Assembly: GCA_950106755.1 (NCBI GenBank) | Contig: OX467083.1 | Location: 16,301,029-16,365,028 of the forward strand | Direction of reading: 5' to 3' | Length of the DNA: 64,000 nt | Source: Climacium dendroides | Lineage: Eukaryota > Streptophyta > Bryopsida > Hypnales > Climaciaceae | In this document: positions 20,227 to 31,670 of the stretch, piece by piece | Layout of the letters: each line of letters opens with the position of its first letter | Numbering within the stretch: position 1 is the stretch's first letter | Made by a program: the position numbers and the translations under genes | Notes under the pieces: model-generated | Databases searched by the model: none | The model's input: only the letters and a program-made list of their open reading frames with translations | Told to the model about the DNA's origin: nothing

Positions 20227-23200
20227 TCAAAACGTGGTGCACTCCTGCGGCTCCCCAGTGACAGGATCCACAGTGACAACCGCGGTTTTCGCACAAAGAA
20301 GCACGTCTTGGCCCAGCTTCGCCCCTGCGGATTTCAAGCCTCTCAGGGAGGTCGCCTGGTTGAAGAGGTTCAGGACGGGCAGCTTGGATGCTGGAGGCAG
20401 TTTCTGCTTCGGCAGCAGTGGCCGGAAGTCTTCCTGCCATCGGAATTCATACATTGTCAATAGCGCTTCCTAAATCATCAAAAGAATTGGACATTCACAG
20501 CTCGCTCATGCAAAAAATGGGGAATTCTGTTAAAATGACGGTCATTCCACAACTTTGGCACTCTTACAGTTGGTTGAAATCTATACTTATTCTAGATGGT
20601 TTAGATGGCACGGTCTACAAATGGCGTATGGAATATCACCATTGTAACAAAATTTCCTACATAGATTGTCCCACAATTGTTGTGGACAAACATACCTGTT
20701 GTGAATTTAGGTGGCAAGATAGGAAGAGCATGGTTATAATTCATAATCTAGTATTTTTGTGTTACATTGTCCTTTTGAGACGCTTGATTAAATATTATTA
20801 AGTTAATCCTTAATCAACACACCAAGCCCCCCCCCAGTTTGGTTTTGAAAGAATTGTAGACAAAACTGATTGTTTTTTGCATTTTTTTCGGAATGTTTCA
20901 ACCTACTCAACCCACTTCTATAATGAATATGGTTCCCCAAGTGCCTTGTTTAGGTTGCAAAGTCAAAGCACTATTCACTAATTCACTAATTCAAAGCACT
21001 ATTCACTAATGCACTTTTACATGCTGTGACTGAAATTTTTTGGGAGCAAGCAACAAGATCCATGTAGTGCCCCACTACAAGGAGAGGTTTCGATGATTCT
21101 TTCTTGGATTGCCCCAATGGAATGTTGTTTTAAGAATTCAATGTTTTAAGAATTCAATGTTTTAAGAGTTCAATAAGATTTAGCCATTGAAATTATGTCC
21201 ATGAATATAAAAAGTAGATTCTTGATCTGGAAATAACATTCCTCACCATTCACTCACGTAGTTCGTTATTTCTCATACTCAACTGGCTTTTCATGGTTAT
21301 CTAGTCCTTTTCAATTTCATTGGCAAGTGATGAGTTCATGAGTGAGCGGAGGTAATTCTTACATAGAGAAGTGGGACTTCAAAGTCTTCTCTCTTGTGTT
21401 GCACAATGTTGTCTGTGGCATTGATATGGGCACCAGGTTCCATGTGGTTGGTCGAAAAGCTCATTTGGTTTGGAAAATTGGGGTACAATGTAACATAGCC
21501 TCGTAGATACATCATGTCGACCAGAAATTTTTTCCATGAAGCCTACATATCAAACCACAACAACATGTTAAGAATGCTCATAATGGGAATTGAAAATCAG
21601 ATATTAAAAAAACAAAACAAAAATAAAAACATGACTTTTTTTAACCTAATAAAGCACCTCCTTTGGATTTTCAAAAGTGGAATTACAAGGATGCTCATCT
21701 CTATCATGTGAAGGGGATGTTTTTTTTGTTTCCACTTTTAAATATAAACAACATTAAGCACTTTGATTAGTGCCAGTGGATATAAATTTGAGTATGCTAC
21801 TTAAAACAAACAAGGTTTGGATAACAAGCTAAAAAAAACCTATTACATTTATTTCTATGACATATTGAAGGCACAAAGTGTGTGATACAACTCAAAAAGA
21901 TAGTTTGAATTCTTGTTGTTTTCAACAAGTACAACTACAATATACTTGTTTGCATATGTTGCAACTTTTGTTAGTGGTTAGATTAGATTGAGTGGTTTAT
22001 GAGCATGACAAGGGCATATGTCTTTACTTCATTGCTTTACAATTTAGTCATGGGCATCAAGATTAGACGCTAGAGTGGGTTTTTAAATTTTAGTTTTGTC
22101 AAAGTGTCTCTTCTTAAAGAAATGCCAAATGTTGAAACTTAGACCCTCCAAAAGACTCAATCCTAGAATTGCATATGGAAAAGGGAGAGGAAAGTGAGGT
22201 GAAAGGAAGAGATAGAAAAAGATGTTCAAATCCAAAGAGATGTTCACAATCTTGTCCATTTAGATTTTTTTTGTGATTTTTTAAAACCTATTTATTAAAA
22301 AATAATCGACCCTCCTCAAAAGTAGTTAGAATTCAAAAAACCATGCACCCCATAGTCCTAAACCCCAAACCCATACACACCCTAAACTCTAAAAACCTAT
22401 GCACACCCTAAACTCTAAAAACCCATGCACCCTATAAGAGCAACATTATCTTCTTTACCAAGATGCTTGGCAATTGTTGCAAAAAGTATTGTAATCTCAA
22501 CTTTTTGTAAAATAATTATAAATAGATATTTTATCGTCATTGCAAAATCCTTGAAAAAAATATTGTTATTTCAAACTTTTGTAACTTTTGTAGCATAATC
22601 TATTAGTAGATCTTTTCAGAGTCATTCCAAACCCTTGCAAAACTACTATAAACTCAACCTTCCATAGCATAAATATTAATAACATAAATATTAATAGGTT
22701 TTTTGATGACCATTGCAAACCATTGCAAAGACTATTGTAATCTTAGCCTTTTGTAGCATCAATGTTAATAGACTCTTGACGATCATTGCAAAACCATTGC
22801 TAAACCAAGTCTGCAATCTCAACCTTTGTAGCAAAATTATTACTCAATTTCTGACAGTCATTGCAAAACTATTGCAAAGACTATTGCAATCTCAGCCTTT
22901 TGTAGCATGTAGCATCAATGTTAGTAGACTCTTGACAATCATTGCAAAACCATTGCTAAACCAAGTCTGCAATCTCAACCTTTGTAGCAAAATTGTTAGT
23001 CAATTTCCGGCGGTCTTTGCAAAACCATTGCTAAACCAAGTCTGCAATCTCAACCTTTGTAGCAAAATTGTTAGTCAATTTCCGGCGGTCTTTGCAAAAC
23101 CATTGCAAGACCTACTGCAATCTCAACCTTCTGAACCATTGAGGGACACACCGACGCCGACGCCGACAAGAGAGACATACCTGCCACCCGTTGGTTCGAG

Positions 23201-26200
23201 AATGCGGGATCTGCACAGGATTCTCCTTCGCATTCGCCGTGAACCTCTCCCCCATGTACTTATAAAACTCGCGCCACCGCTGCGGGAAGAACAAGGCGCC
23301 CCAGCTGCACGGGAGCTGATGCAGGTACGGCGTGTTGGACTCAAAGTATGCCGTGCCGTTCCACGGCGGCCGCTCCTTCACGACCTCCACCACGCGCGGC
23401 GTGTAGAGCGCGATCGCATTCAGCTCCGGCAGGTGCACCGTGGGGTCGTAGTGGTACGCCAGGAGCGCATACTTGAGCCACATGTAGTAGAATGGGGAGA
23501 CTTCGATGTCGTCCTCGAGGAGAAGTCCGAAGTCGTCGTCGCTCGAGGGGTACCAGCTCTCGCTCACGGCGCGGATCAGACCGCCGGAGATGATGCGACG
23601 CTTCACGAGCTTCGGACCGTGAGGCCAACGGAAGGCGTGGATCATGTGGAGAGTCGCGGAGTCTACCTGAAATCACATGATGAATTTCCCATGCATTTTT
23701 AGGAATTTCGATGAATTTTGAGCGATTTTCAGTTGGGATTGGGAAGGTTTGGACAATTGTGAAGTTTTTCTGTTGTGGGTTATCGGAAGTTTGTTGATTA
23801 AAGCCACACTAATTTTCCATGAATATCTATGAATTTTGGGCGATTTTCAGTTGAGACTGGGAAGATTGATACAATTGTGAAGTTTTTGGTTGTGGATCAT
23901 CGGAGTTTTTTTGGTTTGAGTTGAAATTGGTTGCTTACCTTGATTTAGGCATGGAACCAGTGCATTGCAGTTCTATATCTGAGCCACCCAATTTTCCGTT
24001 GCTACTGGGAAGGTTTGGACAACTGTGGAAGGTTTTCACAAGAGAAAGAGGGTTTTAAGTATAGTCCTAATAGTAATGAACTTTTTAGGAGATTTTTAAT
24101 AAATTTTATTAAAACACATGTGTTTTTAATAAAATTTTATGAAAAATCTTCTATAAAGATCATTACTATTAGGACTATACTCCTAAAATTATATTTAAAA
24201 TACCCCTTTCTCTTGTAATTTTTTTGGGAGGGGGAATCAATATTTTTTTTAAATTTGATTTGAAATTGGTTGTGTACCTTGCTGTCCATGTTGAATGTGA
24301 TGCCGATCGTGTCGCCGAGGTAGTGCGCGTTGGAGAGCGAGTCCAGAAGGCGTTGCAGAGATCTTGGCCGGTTTTGCGTGATGATGCTGATTGAGATTCT
24401 CATCTTGTTCCAATCTGGAAAGGAGAACAAACAACATTGGAACCCAAAAATCGAAACGTATCCCGCTTGCTAAACCTTAAATTATGCGATGAAACGCGTT
24501 TCCTGTTGTAGCGGGATTCAACAACTGTTAGGTTGGGAGCACTAATCCATTGGAAACATACCCCCAAAATCTCATGAACGTGTTTCATTGCAACTATGAA
24601 TTGTATTCTCAACCAAGTGGACTACCCTAAAATTGTGACTCTAGAAGAATGAACGAGTGGTGGCAAAATTGCGAGCTTTGTAAAAGAATGCATGCGACCA
24701 CTCGTACAAAAGCTGGTACCTAGTTTCCAAATGGTCGCGAGAGATTGCGTAGCGAATGGCTTACATTGCAAGGCGACGGACCGCACATCCGGAATCCAGA
24801 GTGCGAACGGAACTGCCGACGGCGGCAGCTCTACCAACGTCGCGACTGCATCAAACCGTGCGACCGCGAGCGTCAGCGCTTCCCTTACCGCGGGCGCGAC
24901 GGTGTTCGTGGTGACAATCAGGCTCGGACGGTGGATGCGCATGAGCCCTTTCATGGTGGCGAGCACCTCGTGGATGAACGACGGGTCCGTGTTGGTCTCC
25001 CGGGAGTCCGTTCCGATGCCGAGGTCGAAGATCTTGAAGCGGCGCTCGTGGCACGCGGCGGTCGCCCAGCCTAGAATAATTGCGGCGTCCTCGCAGGGGC
25101 ACTGCGGGGAGCCTGTAACGGCCAGGAACGCCTTCTTCCCGGGCGTGTTGCGGAACTTGAGGATGAGGGGCGCCAGGGCGCGGACTTCGTCGAGGGTGTT
25201 GGTGAAGAAGACGACATCGCTGTTCTGGGGGTGCATGGCTGCCCATTGGGTGACGTAGCCGCGAGACATCGTCCGCCACCATTGACTGTCGCGCACCTGC
25301 AGCAGCAGCACCATCAACACCAATTCAGTCACAAGGACCCAAGTTATTCACAAGAGCTGGCTTGGGTGCCAGCGCCACTTGAGCTCCAATTTCAAAGATG
25401 GATCCCCTGGGCTTTCCACCACCAGAGAAATCCAATAGGTTCCATAGACCCGTGCAAGTATGGAATTTCACAGCTTGGGTATTGACTGGATCCCCAAATT
25501 CCATACTCTAGCTGTGACATTCCTTACTTGCACTGTGAGTTTGGGTTCATGGATGCTTTGGACTTCTCTACAGTAGTGCACATAATGTTCATCCATGGAT
25601 GGGATTTGCTTTCAGAGTCGGCCGGAGCTCAAGTGGCGCTAGGCATCCAAGCCAACACGAATTCAGTCGCAAGATGGAAACCATCAGCACCAATTCGATC
25701 ATTCTCAAGATGGAATGCACCAACACCAATTCATTCACAAGATCGAAACAAACTCATTCAGTGTGATTTTGGCAATTCAGTTTTTGCTTGATTGCAATGT
25801 TTTTCTTACCTCGACGATGTCTTTGTGGATCACAGTCGTCTCCGAGACGTACGCCAGGCGGTGCTCACTGTCGCCCCATGTCTCCTTGTTGCGAGGATCC
25901 ACAGGCAAGACGTACGACCCTCCGTCCTTGTACTTTTGCAGAAGGTAACTGCGCCATTGCCAAAAGCACACTCTCACATTGAGCCAATGCGCAAGGAGAG
26001 TGACAACAGTATCATCACAAGCCCTAATTCAAACCTAGAGCAGGAAAAAGTCGAATGACAAACGCAGAGACAAAATGCAGACCTCAAATGGAGATCTTCC
26101 CCCGTGACGAAGGTAAACGGCTGCTCAATAAAGAGCGCGCGCACAAGCGCCGTGGAGAGGAACCACGAGCTGGAGAGAAAATCCACTTGCACCACCCGAT

Positions 26201-27799
26201 CCACCACAATGTTGTATGCTGGGTCCGGCAAGTACAGCCCCGCATGCTTGGATCCAAATTTCCGGTAGCTCGGAAAACTGAAGTCCTTCTGACGAAACGG
26301 CAGAATACGGCCAATGCTCCCCAGGACAGCGTTTCGGTACTTCGCCGTCCCAGCTGCGTGGGTGAGAATCTCCAGCATCCGTCGTCCCGGAATCATGTCA
26401 TCGTCCAGCATGTAGACGAAGTCCACCCCAGGCTCCGTCTGGAGGGCGAGTTGGAAGCGGCCGTAGTATTTGAAGTCGTAGGAGGAGCCCACGAAGGAGA
26501 TCCGGCTGTCGTTGTAAGTTTCAACGATGGTGCGGAGTTGGTCGTGTTGCGGACTGCCGAAGGCGAGAACCCAGACGCTGTGGAAGGGGTGCGTTTGTTG
26601 CTGGAGAGCGTCCAGCTGCGCGCAGAGCGTCTTGCGTTGGTAGTGGTTTAGGATTACGGTGACCTTAGCTGATCCTGTGGATGTGGACGGTAATGACATG
26701 AGCTCGTCAAGGGTCTCGCATCCTCGCGTCCTCTGCTGGAATTCCATCACCTCGCTGCAACCATCACAGCAGCAATCAAAACCTCTTCAACGATTACAAC
26801 GTCAACTTCGTTGCATTGGTACATTGGTACAAAGTCAATTTCGTTACATTCCTTCTGGAATTCAGAATCGTGTAACGAAATTGGTCACGATGCTTACATT
26901 GTCAATTGAGTTACATTGGTAACGATTCGTCATGACACCGGCACTTGAAATTCCAGAAGGAAGTTTGGAAACCTATATCAATGCTAGTCTCTAGAGCTTT
27001 CTCCAGCAACACGTCACAATTTTTAGCACTCTGAATTATGCGAATTTAACGAACGTTGTACTCGATTATTGAATACGAAACTGACGCTTGTAAAGGCAGC
27101 AACAAGCGATTCACTTCCGCGCCATTACCCAAGTTGGGGAGATGAGAAACGAGTTTCATATTCTACACCGAGACTGTCCCGTTCCACATTGAAAGCCTTC
27201 GTGAAGGAGTGCCTGGGGATGAATCTTGAGAAGATTCTCTCTATGAATTCTATAAGTTCCTGCAACAGTCTACTATTAACAAAGAGCTTTGTCTGTAAAC
27301 CCTAATTTCAGCCAGCTCATGAATCCCTTCAGAAAATTGGGTGAGGAATGCAAGGGGATGCGTGATTTGCGTACTTGAAAAGACTGGATTTGAGTTCCGT
27401 CATGCGCTCATCCGTGCTCTTTTTCTGGTTGAAGTTAATCTGCTCTCTCTCGCACACCTCGCTCTTCACAATCGGCGACTGGAGATTGAGAGATGGTGAT
27501 GCGGGTGGAAACTGTTGTTGTGAAGTGGTGACCCAATTCTTCCACTGGCGAGCGATCTGCCCCGCCCAGAATCTGCTGCCGTCCGGCGCCGCCATGAGCT
27601 CCACGGAGGGGCTCATATAGAACAGCAGCACCGTCCCGTACAGTGCGAAGCAGCATTGCAGGCAGGTGAGCGCCGCGGAGATGCTGAGCACGCGGCTGGG
27701 GCCGCTGGGCTTGCTGCGTTGCTTGAATTCTCGAAACACCGCGGCGTCGCTGTCGACGACGCCCTTGGACGCGGGCCACATGGTGGTCGCCTCCACCAT
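20227..27799 (-). CDS. Tandem-domain glycosyltransferase-like type II membrane protein
   Basis: Eight exons on the minus strand: 27799-27375, 26754-26083, 25948-25810, 25296-24765, 24414-24278, 23666-23181, 21542-21363 and 20433-20227. All joins are GT-AG and in frame, giving 925 residues from ATG 27799 to TGA 20229. A basic stretch and a hydrophobic anchor (about 37-62) make it a type II, probably Golgi, protein. The first GT-A-like half holds VTVILNHYQR (173-182), the DDD metal motif (259-261) and GED (360-362). The second holds MRISISIITQ (594-603) and LLEDDIEVSP (684-693). I recall plant proteins annotated only as 'transferring glycosyl groups' that match blocks from TGEDLHL through LPPASKLP to GAKLGQDVL. 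Donor and acceptor are unknown. The 60-residue seventh exon is easy to miss. The 1.6-kb intron 6 and introns 3, 5 and 7 carry repeats. The exon 2 donor (AG/GTCTGC) is weak. Confidence 0.85.
20518..20659. mobile_element. MITE copy 4, in intron 7 of the glycosyltransferase gene
   Basis: Left end TGGGGAATTCTGTTAAAATG; right end CATTGTAACAAAATTTCCTA. It is 142 bp and belongs to the 17857/18532/18749/44864 family. It sits inside the intron 20434-21362, so it is removed by splicing. Confidence 0.65.
22340..22435. repeat. Telomere-like minisatellite in intron 6
   Basis: About three units of roughly 30 bp contain CCCTAAACTCTAAAAACC and CATGCACA. The CCCTAAAC part resembles the plant telomere repeat (CCCTAAA), but the unit is longer and degenerate, so it is more likely a simple minisatellite. 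Confidence 0.6.
22450..23130. repeat. About 75-bp irregular tandem array in intron 6
   Basis: Units carry TGCAATCTCAACCTTTGTAG, then CAAAATT and CATTGCAAAACCATTGC. The best copies are about 75 bp apart (anchors CCAAGTCTGC at 22961 and 23036), and more diverged copies lie upstream. The array ends about 50 bases from the donor site of exon 6 (23181). Its plus strand happens to stay open into the antisense of exon 6. Confidence 0.85.
24038..24217. mobile_element. Foldback MITE in intron 5 of the glycosyltransferase gene
   Basis: The outer ends are CAAGAGAAAG on the left and CTTTCTCTTG on the right. The inner arms run from TATAGTCCTAATAGTAATGA to its inverse TCATTACTATTAGGACTATA and are nearly fully complementary around 24118. 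The whole intronic insert folds into one hairpin of about 60-70-bp arms. Confidence 0.8.
25355..25655. mobile_element. Foldback element in intron 3 of the glycosyltransferase gene
   Basis: The left arm GGCTTGGGTGCCAGCGCCAC, continuing TTGAGCTCC (25360-25388), is answered by GGAGCTCAAGTGGCGCTAGG, continuing CATCCAAGCC (25625-25654). An inner pair, GTGCAAGTATGGAATTTCAC and its inverse with changes, continues the stem. About 300 bp; no coding sequence. Confidence 0.75.
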
Positions 27800-28077
27800 A
27801 GCCGCGCGGGAGGGGGGAGGGGTCTGTGCCGTCAATGTCGTGGCATCGTCACCGCAATCGCAAAGCAGTGGGCAACGCTAGCTCCTATGAATTCTAGCTC
27901 TCGTGATTTCAGGATCCTGTGATTTCGTTTCGAAATTCCAAACAGAAACTTCAGTGCGGAGATTGTGCGCGACAGTAAGGTTCTTACATTTGGGCCCGAA
28001 ATTGGTGATGCAGACTCTGCGAATTGTGTGAAGTTGTTTGGTTTCTGCAAAAGCTCGACGAGCAAGGATCGATTTAC

Positions 28078-29085
28078 ATGGCGGACCTTCGATGGAAGAC
28101 GAACAGCAGCTGCAGCAGCGGTGGAGCCGTTAATTTACTGCTCTATCATGCAGCTGAGGACGTGATGAACACCAGAGCAGGGGAATTCTGTCAAGACAAC
28201 CGTAATGTTGTCAAAATGGTCGCAACAAACACGATTTCCTTCACTTCGCCGCATTCGATCATTTCCGCTGCACGTCTGCTGCACAGACAACTGAAGTACT
28301 GTATGTACATACCCTTGTTGGAGTACCAACACCTGGGGTACCACACAGACATCCATCAACATGAAGAGTTACCACAACACTTAGGGTACCCAAGAGACGA
28401 CGATCGCCATGGAGAATCGATCTCCACGATCTACAAGAGACTCGCGGGTCGAGTGAAACCACAATCCAGAGCTAAAAAAAAAAGAACCACCAGTCGCTAC
28501 CGTACGCAATTCCTTATTCCCAATCCTCTCTCGAGAATCCAACGAAAATCCTCGACATTGTTCAGCAGGCTGATGCGCACATCCCCACTCACGTACAAAT
28601 GGCGATGGCGACTTCATTCCAAAACCAAACTGAAAATTCACGTGCCGCCGTTACGTTCTAAACGAGACCACCGTCGACATTGCGTCCCCGATTGCGTCTC
28701 ACGCATTTCCGATCCCGGAGCCTCTGTTTCCGGAAATCAATCAAATTTGCGCAACCCATATCGTCTCTTCCAATTCAAATCCAACCAGGACCATCGCCAA
28801 CTTCGTCGTGACGAACTCGCCAACGCTTATGGTGAACTCACTCGTAGACACAATTTGCTGCAGCTTGCAAATGTTAGAGAAAATCGCACCAGGGGGAGAA
28901 AAGGACTGACTTTACAAATGTATTTCTGTGAAAGTAGAAATTGCGAAGCTGAGGAATCCGCGGCCGCGATGCGCAATGCGGGATTGCGCAATCTGCACGG
29001 GCCGCGACAGTCAGTGCGGGGGCAACTGAAGCTCTCGCGTCTCGCAGCCATGAAGTACGGGCAGGCGGGCAGAGGGGGGTATTAG
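28078..29085 (+). other. Long unassigned ORF beside the glycosyltransferase promoter
   Basis: An ATG at 28078 opens 335 codons to a stop at 29085 (the frame is open from 28024). The product is basic, rich in Arg, Ser and Leu, and has no domain, signal or membrane segment I can recognise. It starts about 280 bases from the divergent glycosyltransferase ATG, in GC-rich DNA where long open frames arise by chance. It could be a lineage-specific gene, part of an antisense leader transcript, or noise. I lean towards noise. Confidence 0.2.
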
Positions 29086-29898
29086 GTTGAGGACCGGATG
29101 GTGAATGGGATTGAGGACCTGCCAGTCGTGACGTCGTGACATGTTTCTTGGCAGTGTCCGGTGCCGCAGCTGGTGCGAGCGTCGTGGCCTGTCGCCGAAG
29201 CGAGGGCCGAGGCTGGGATCGAAGCTGGGACCGAAGCTGCGTTCTTTTATGTAACTACTGTTTTGTGTGTTTGCGTATAAGTTTCGTTTGTGAGTTACGG
29301 TACTCTTTGGGGGTATTTTTGTTTACTTGTTACATGAAAGGGGGAGGATTTTATTCTCTTTGGAGTGGTTGGGGTGGTGGGATAAGTTACTTTTTGGAGG
29401 TTTATATTGAAGAAACTTTTTTACCTTATGTGAAGGTCAGATTTGGTATTAATTAAGTCAATTTTGTAAAAAGAAATGTCACTTGTCATCTTGTGAATGG
29501 TGTGAAGTGAGTTGCATCTTTAAGAATATGATGTGGAAATTCAATTTCAGCATCTAAGTGCTGAATCATACCTTCATGTATGGTATTTCAAAGAAAATGA
29601 ATTTTATCCTAATTCTAGTTAATTGGACAAGGTTAGCTCATTGTATGTATACAATCTTTATAAGTATTCTTTCATTTCAAAGGGAGTGGAAGATTCTTTT
29701 GGAAGGTAAGTTATAGGCAATTTTGTACATAGTTAAGTCAAATTGGAAAACTCTTATTTTTTTTAAATGAAGTGGAAAGTTGCCAATAACTAAAAGTTCC
29801 AATGTAACACTATGAATTTCAAAATGTGACATCATGGTATTCAAAATGTGACAACATGATATTCAAAGCATACACCATTCTATTAAAAAAAAAAAAGC

Positions 29899-30110
29899 AC
29901 CTATTTTGGACAACCTCCCTATCATGGTTTTTTAAGGTTGACCTATTGTGAACAATAGTTAGATGCACTATTCATTGAAAAAAAATGTCATTCATCTCTC
30001 TTTCCTCCTTTCACTCTTCATTGAGAAGAAGTAGAAGTGCCAAAGCTAACCACAATAAGTGACTATGAGAGTGGAATGGATCCAAATGAAAAATCCATAT
30101 TTATATTAAT
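29899..30110. repeat. Dispersed repeat, partner of 3722-3950
   Basis: Same order of blocks as 3722-3950 (CCTATTTTGGACA, GACCTATTGTG, TTCATCTCTCTT, AAGTGCCAAAG). Diverged and non-coding. Confidence 0.55.
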
Positions 30111-30179
30111 ATTGATTATTGAGAAAAAAAAATAATTTTCATTCTTCCTCAATATGATTTTCTCAACAAATTTCCCTCT

Positions 30180-30400
30180 AAAATGCTTAAGATTGAAATG
30201 CTTAAGATTGAAGAGGGAAATGCTTAAGATTGAGTTCAATTTCTCAATAAATTTCCTTCTTCATATTGGTTGAAATGCTTAAGTTATTAGAAATATGAAA
30301 TGCTTAAGATTGAAGAGGGAAATGCTTAAGATTGAGTTCAATTTCTCAATAAATTTTCTTCTTCATATTAGTTGAAATGCTTAAGTTATTAGAAATAGGT
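30180..30400. repeat. Two-copy tandem duplication, about 104-bp unit
   Basis: GAAGAGGGAAATGCTTAAGA, with TTGAGTTCAATTTCTCAATA after it, occurs at about 30210 and again about 104 bases later. The second halves (GTTGAAATGCTTAAGTTATT) match as well. Confidence 0.8.
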
Positions 30401-30727
30401 ACTTCTACCTTACGCATTCTATTTGGATTGTATTTAGGGTGGTTGAAATGATATGCCATTATGCAAGGGCAAGTTCAATAGATTTATTTTTTAAAGAATA
30501 CACTATATAAATCATGTTTTATTGATTTGGAACCTATGAAATAAAGTTTGTCGTTATAAACAAATTCTTTTAAATAGATATGATACCATAATATCTTTTA
30601 GATTAAAATATGAATGAAAAATTTTCATTCATGATACCATGGATATCATTCTAATCATACCAATTATGGTATCAGTCAAAAATTAGAAAATTAGCAAACC
30701 ATGGTCCCAAAGTTTGCCTTTTTAGGG

Positions 30728-30930
30728 TTAAACTCTCAAATTCATAACTCATTGAGGTAACTATGGAATGTCAAGCTAGTCATAGTGGAAATTATCCTTT
30801 TTGGTCCATGTAAATCATTTACTTTCAAAAAACTTAAGAGCATTTATTGGAGATCAAACTACTATGCAAGACCTCCCCTTTTCACACAAAATTTCAAGGA
30901 TGAACATATATTCTTATGTGTTATGTAGAA
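30728..30930 (+). repeat. Family S repeat, copy 2
   Basis: Starts TTAAACTCTC and contains TCAAACTACTATGCAAGACC and CCCCTTTTCACACAAAATTT, as in the copies at 10054 and 51264. The right end is not clear. Confidence 0.5.
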
Positions 30931-31239
30931 GAATTCTGTCATCAATCAAATACTTTTAGGTTGCTATGTTATTACAAGGCATAACATTGTATAACCAAGC
31001 TATGTTCTCCCCCATGATGGAACCATCAATAAGACAACTACTTCATTCATTGTAGGGGTCCCCTTTTCAGAGATGCAAAATGACCTCCCGCCTCATTGGC
31101 AAACAATGTTATTGGTTAATAAGATTACTTACTCTTGGAAACAACAAAATAAGATCCATGTTTTACTACTTTTGTTCATGTGTTCTGCATTGCGAGATTG
31201 CTTGGATTGATCATGCAAGAAAATTTTCCCAAATAAACT

Positions 31240-31670
31240 TAGGGTGCTCTAAAAGCAACCATGCTCTACTAGCAACCATTGACATAGAGATACATTTCAC
31301 TTTCTTCAATGTACCAATGTTGTAATTTTTAGGAGGTAATTGTTTGCAGTGACCACTGCATTTTTTGGCTTCCAAAATTTGTAACTAATTCCATGAAAAT
31401 CCCAAAAATATGAAACGACTACTTGGGTTAGATGCCAATTCCTTTTTTCTTCCTACAATTCCAAATTGGAAATTGTTTCAAGGAGTTTAATTTCCCTCCA
31501 AATGCAATCAGCTTTAAAAATTTGTAACTAATTCCCTGAAAATCCAAAAAATATGAAACGACTTGGGTTAGATGCCAATTCCTTTTTTCTTCCTACAATT
31601 TCAAACTAGAAATATTTAAAGGAGTTTAATTTCCCTCCAAATACCATCAGCTTTAAAAGGTTGCTTTTAA
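31240..31670. repeat. Dispersed repeat carrying two copies of the 47-bp unit
   Basis: ATGAAACGAC, TTGGGTTAGATGCCAATTCC occurs twice, about 141 bases apart, inside a duplicated block with TTTAATTTCCCTCCAAAT. The sequence before it (31245-31380) resembles 1930-2095, directly upstream of the 47-bp array. It is probably the ancestral context of that array. Confidence 0.7.

Noticed and set aside
22713..23702. 329-codon plus-strand open frame
   Set aside because: It is the intron 6 minisatellite read through in an open phase into the antisense of glycosyltransferase exon 6. The minus strand carries the conserved protein.
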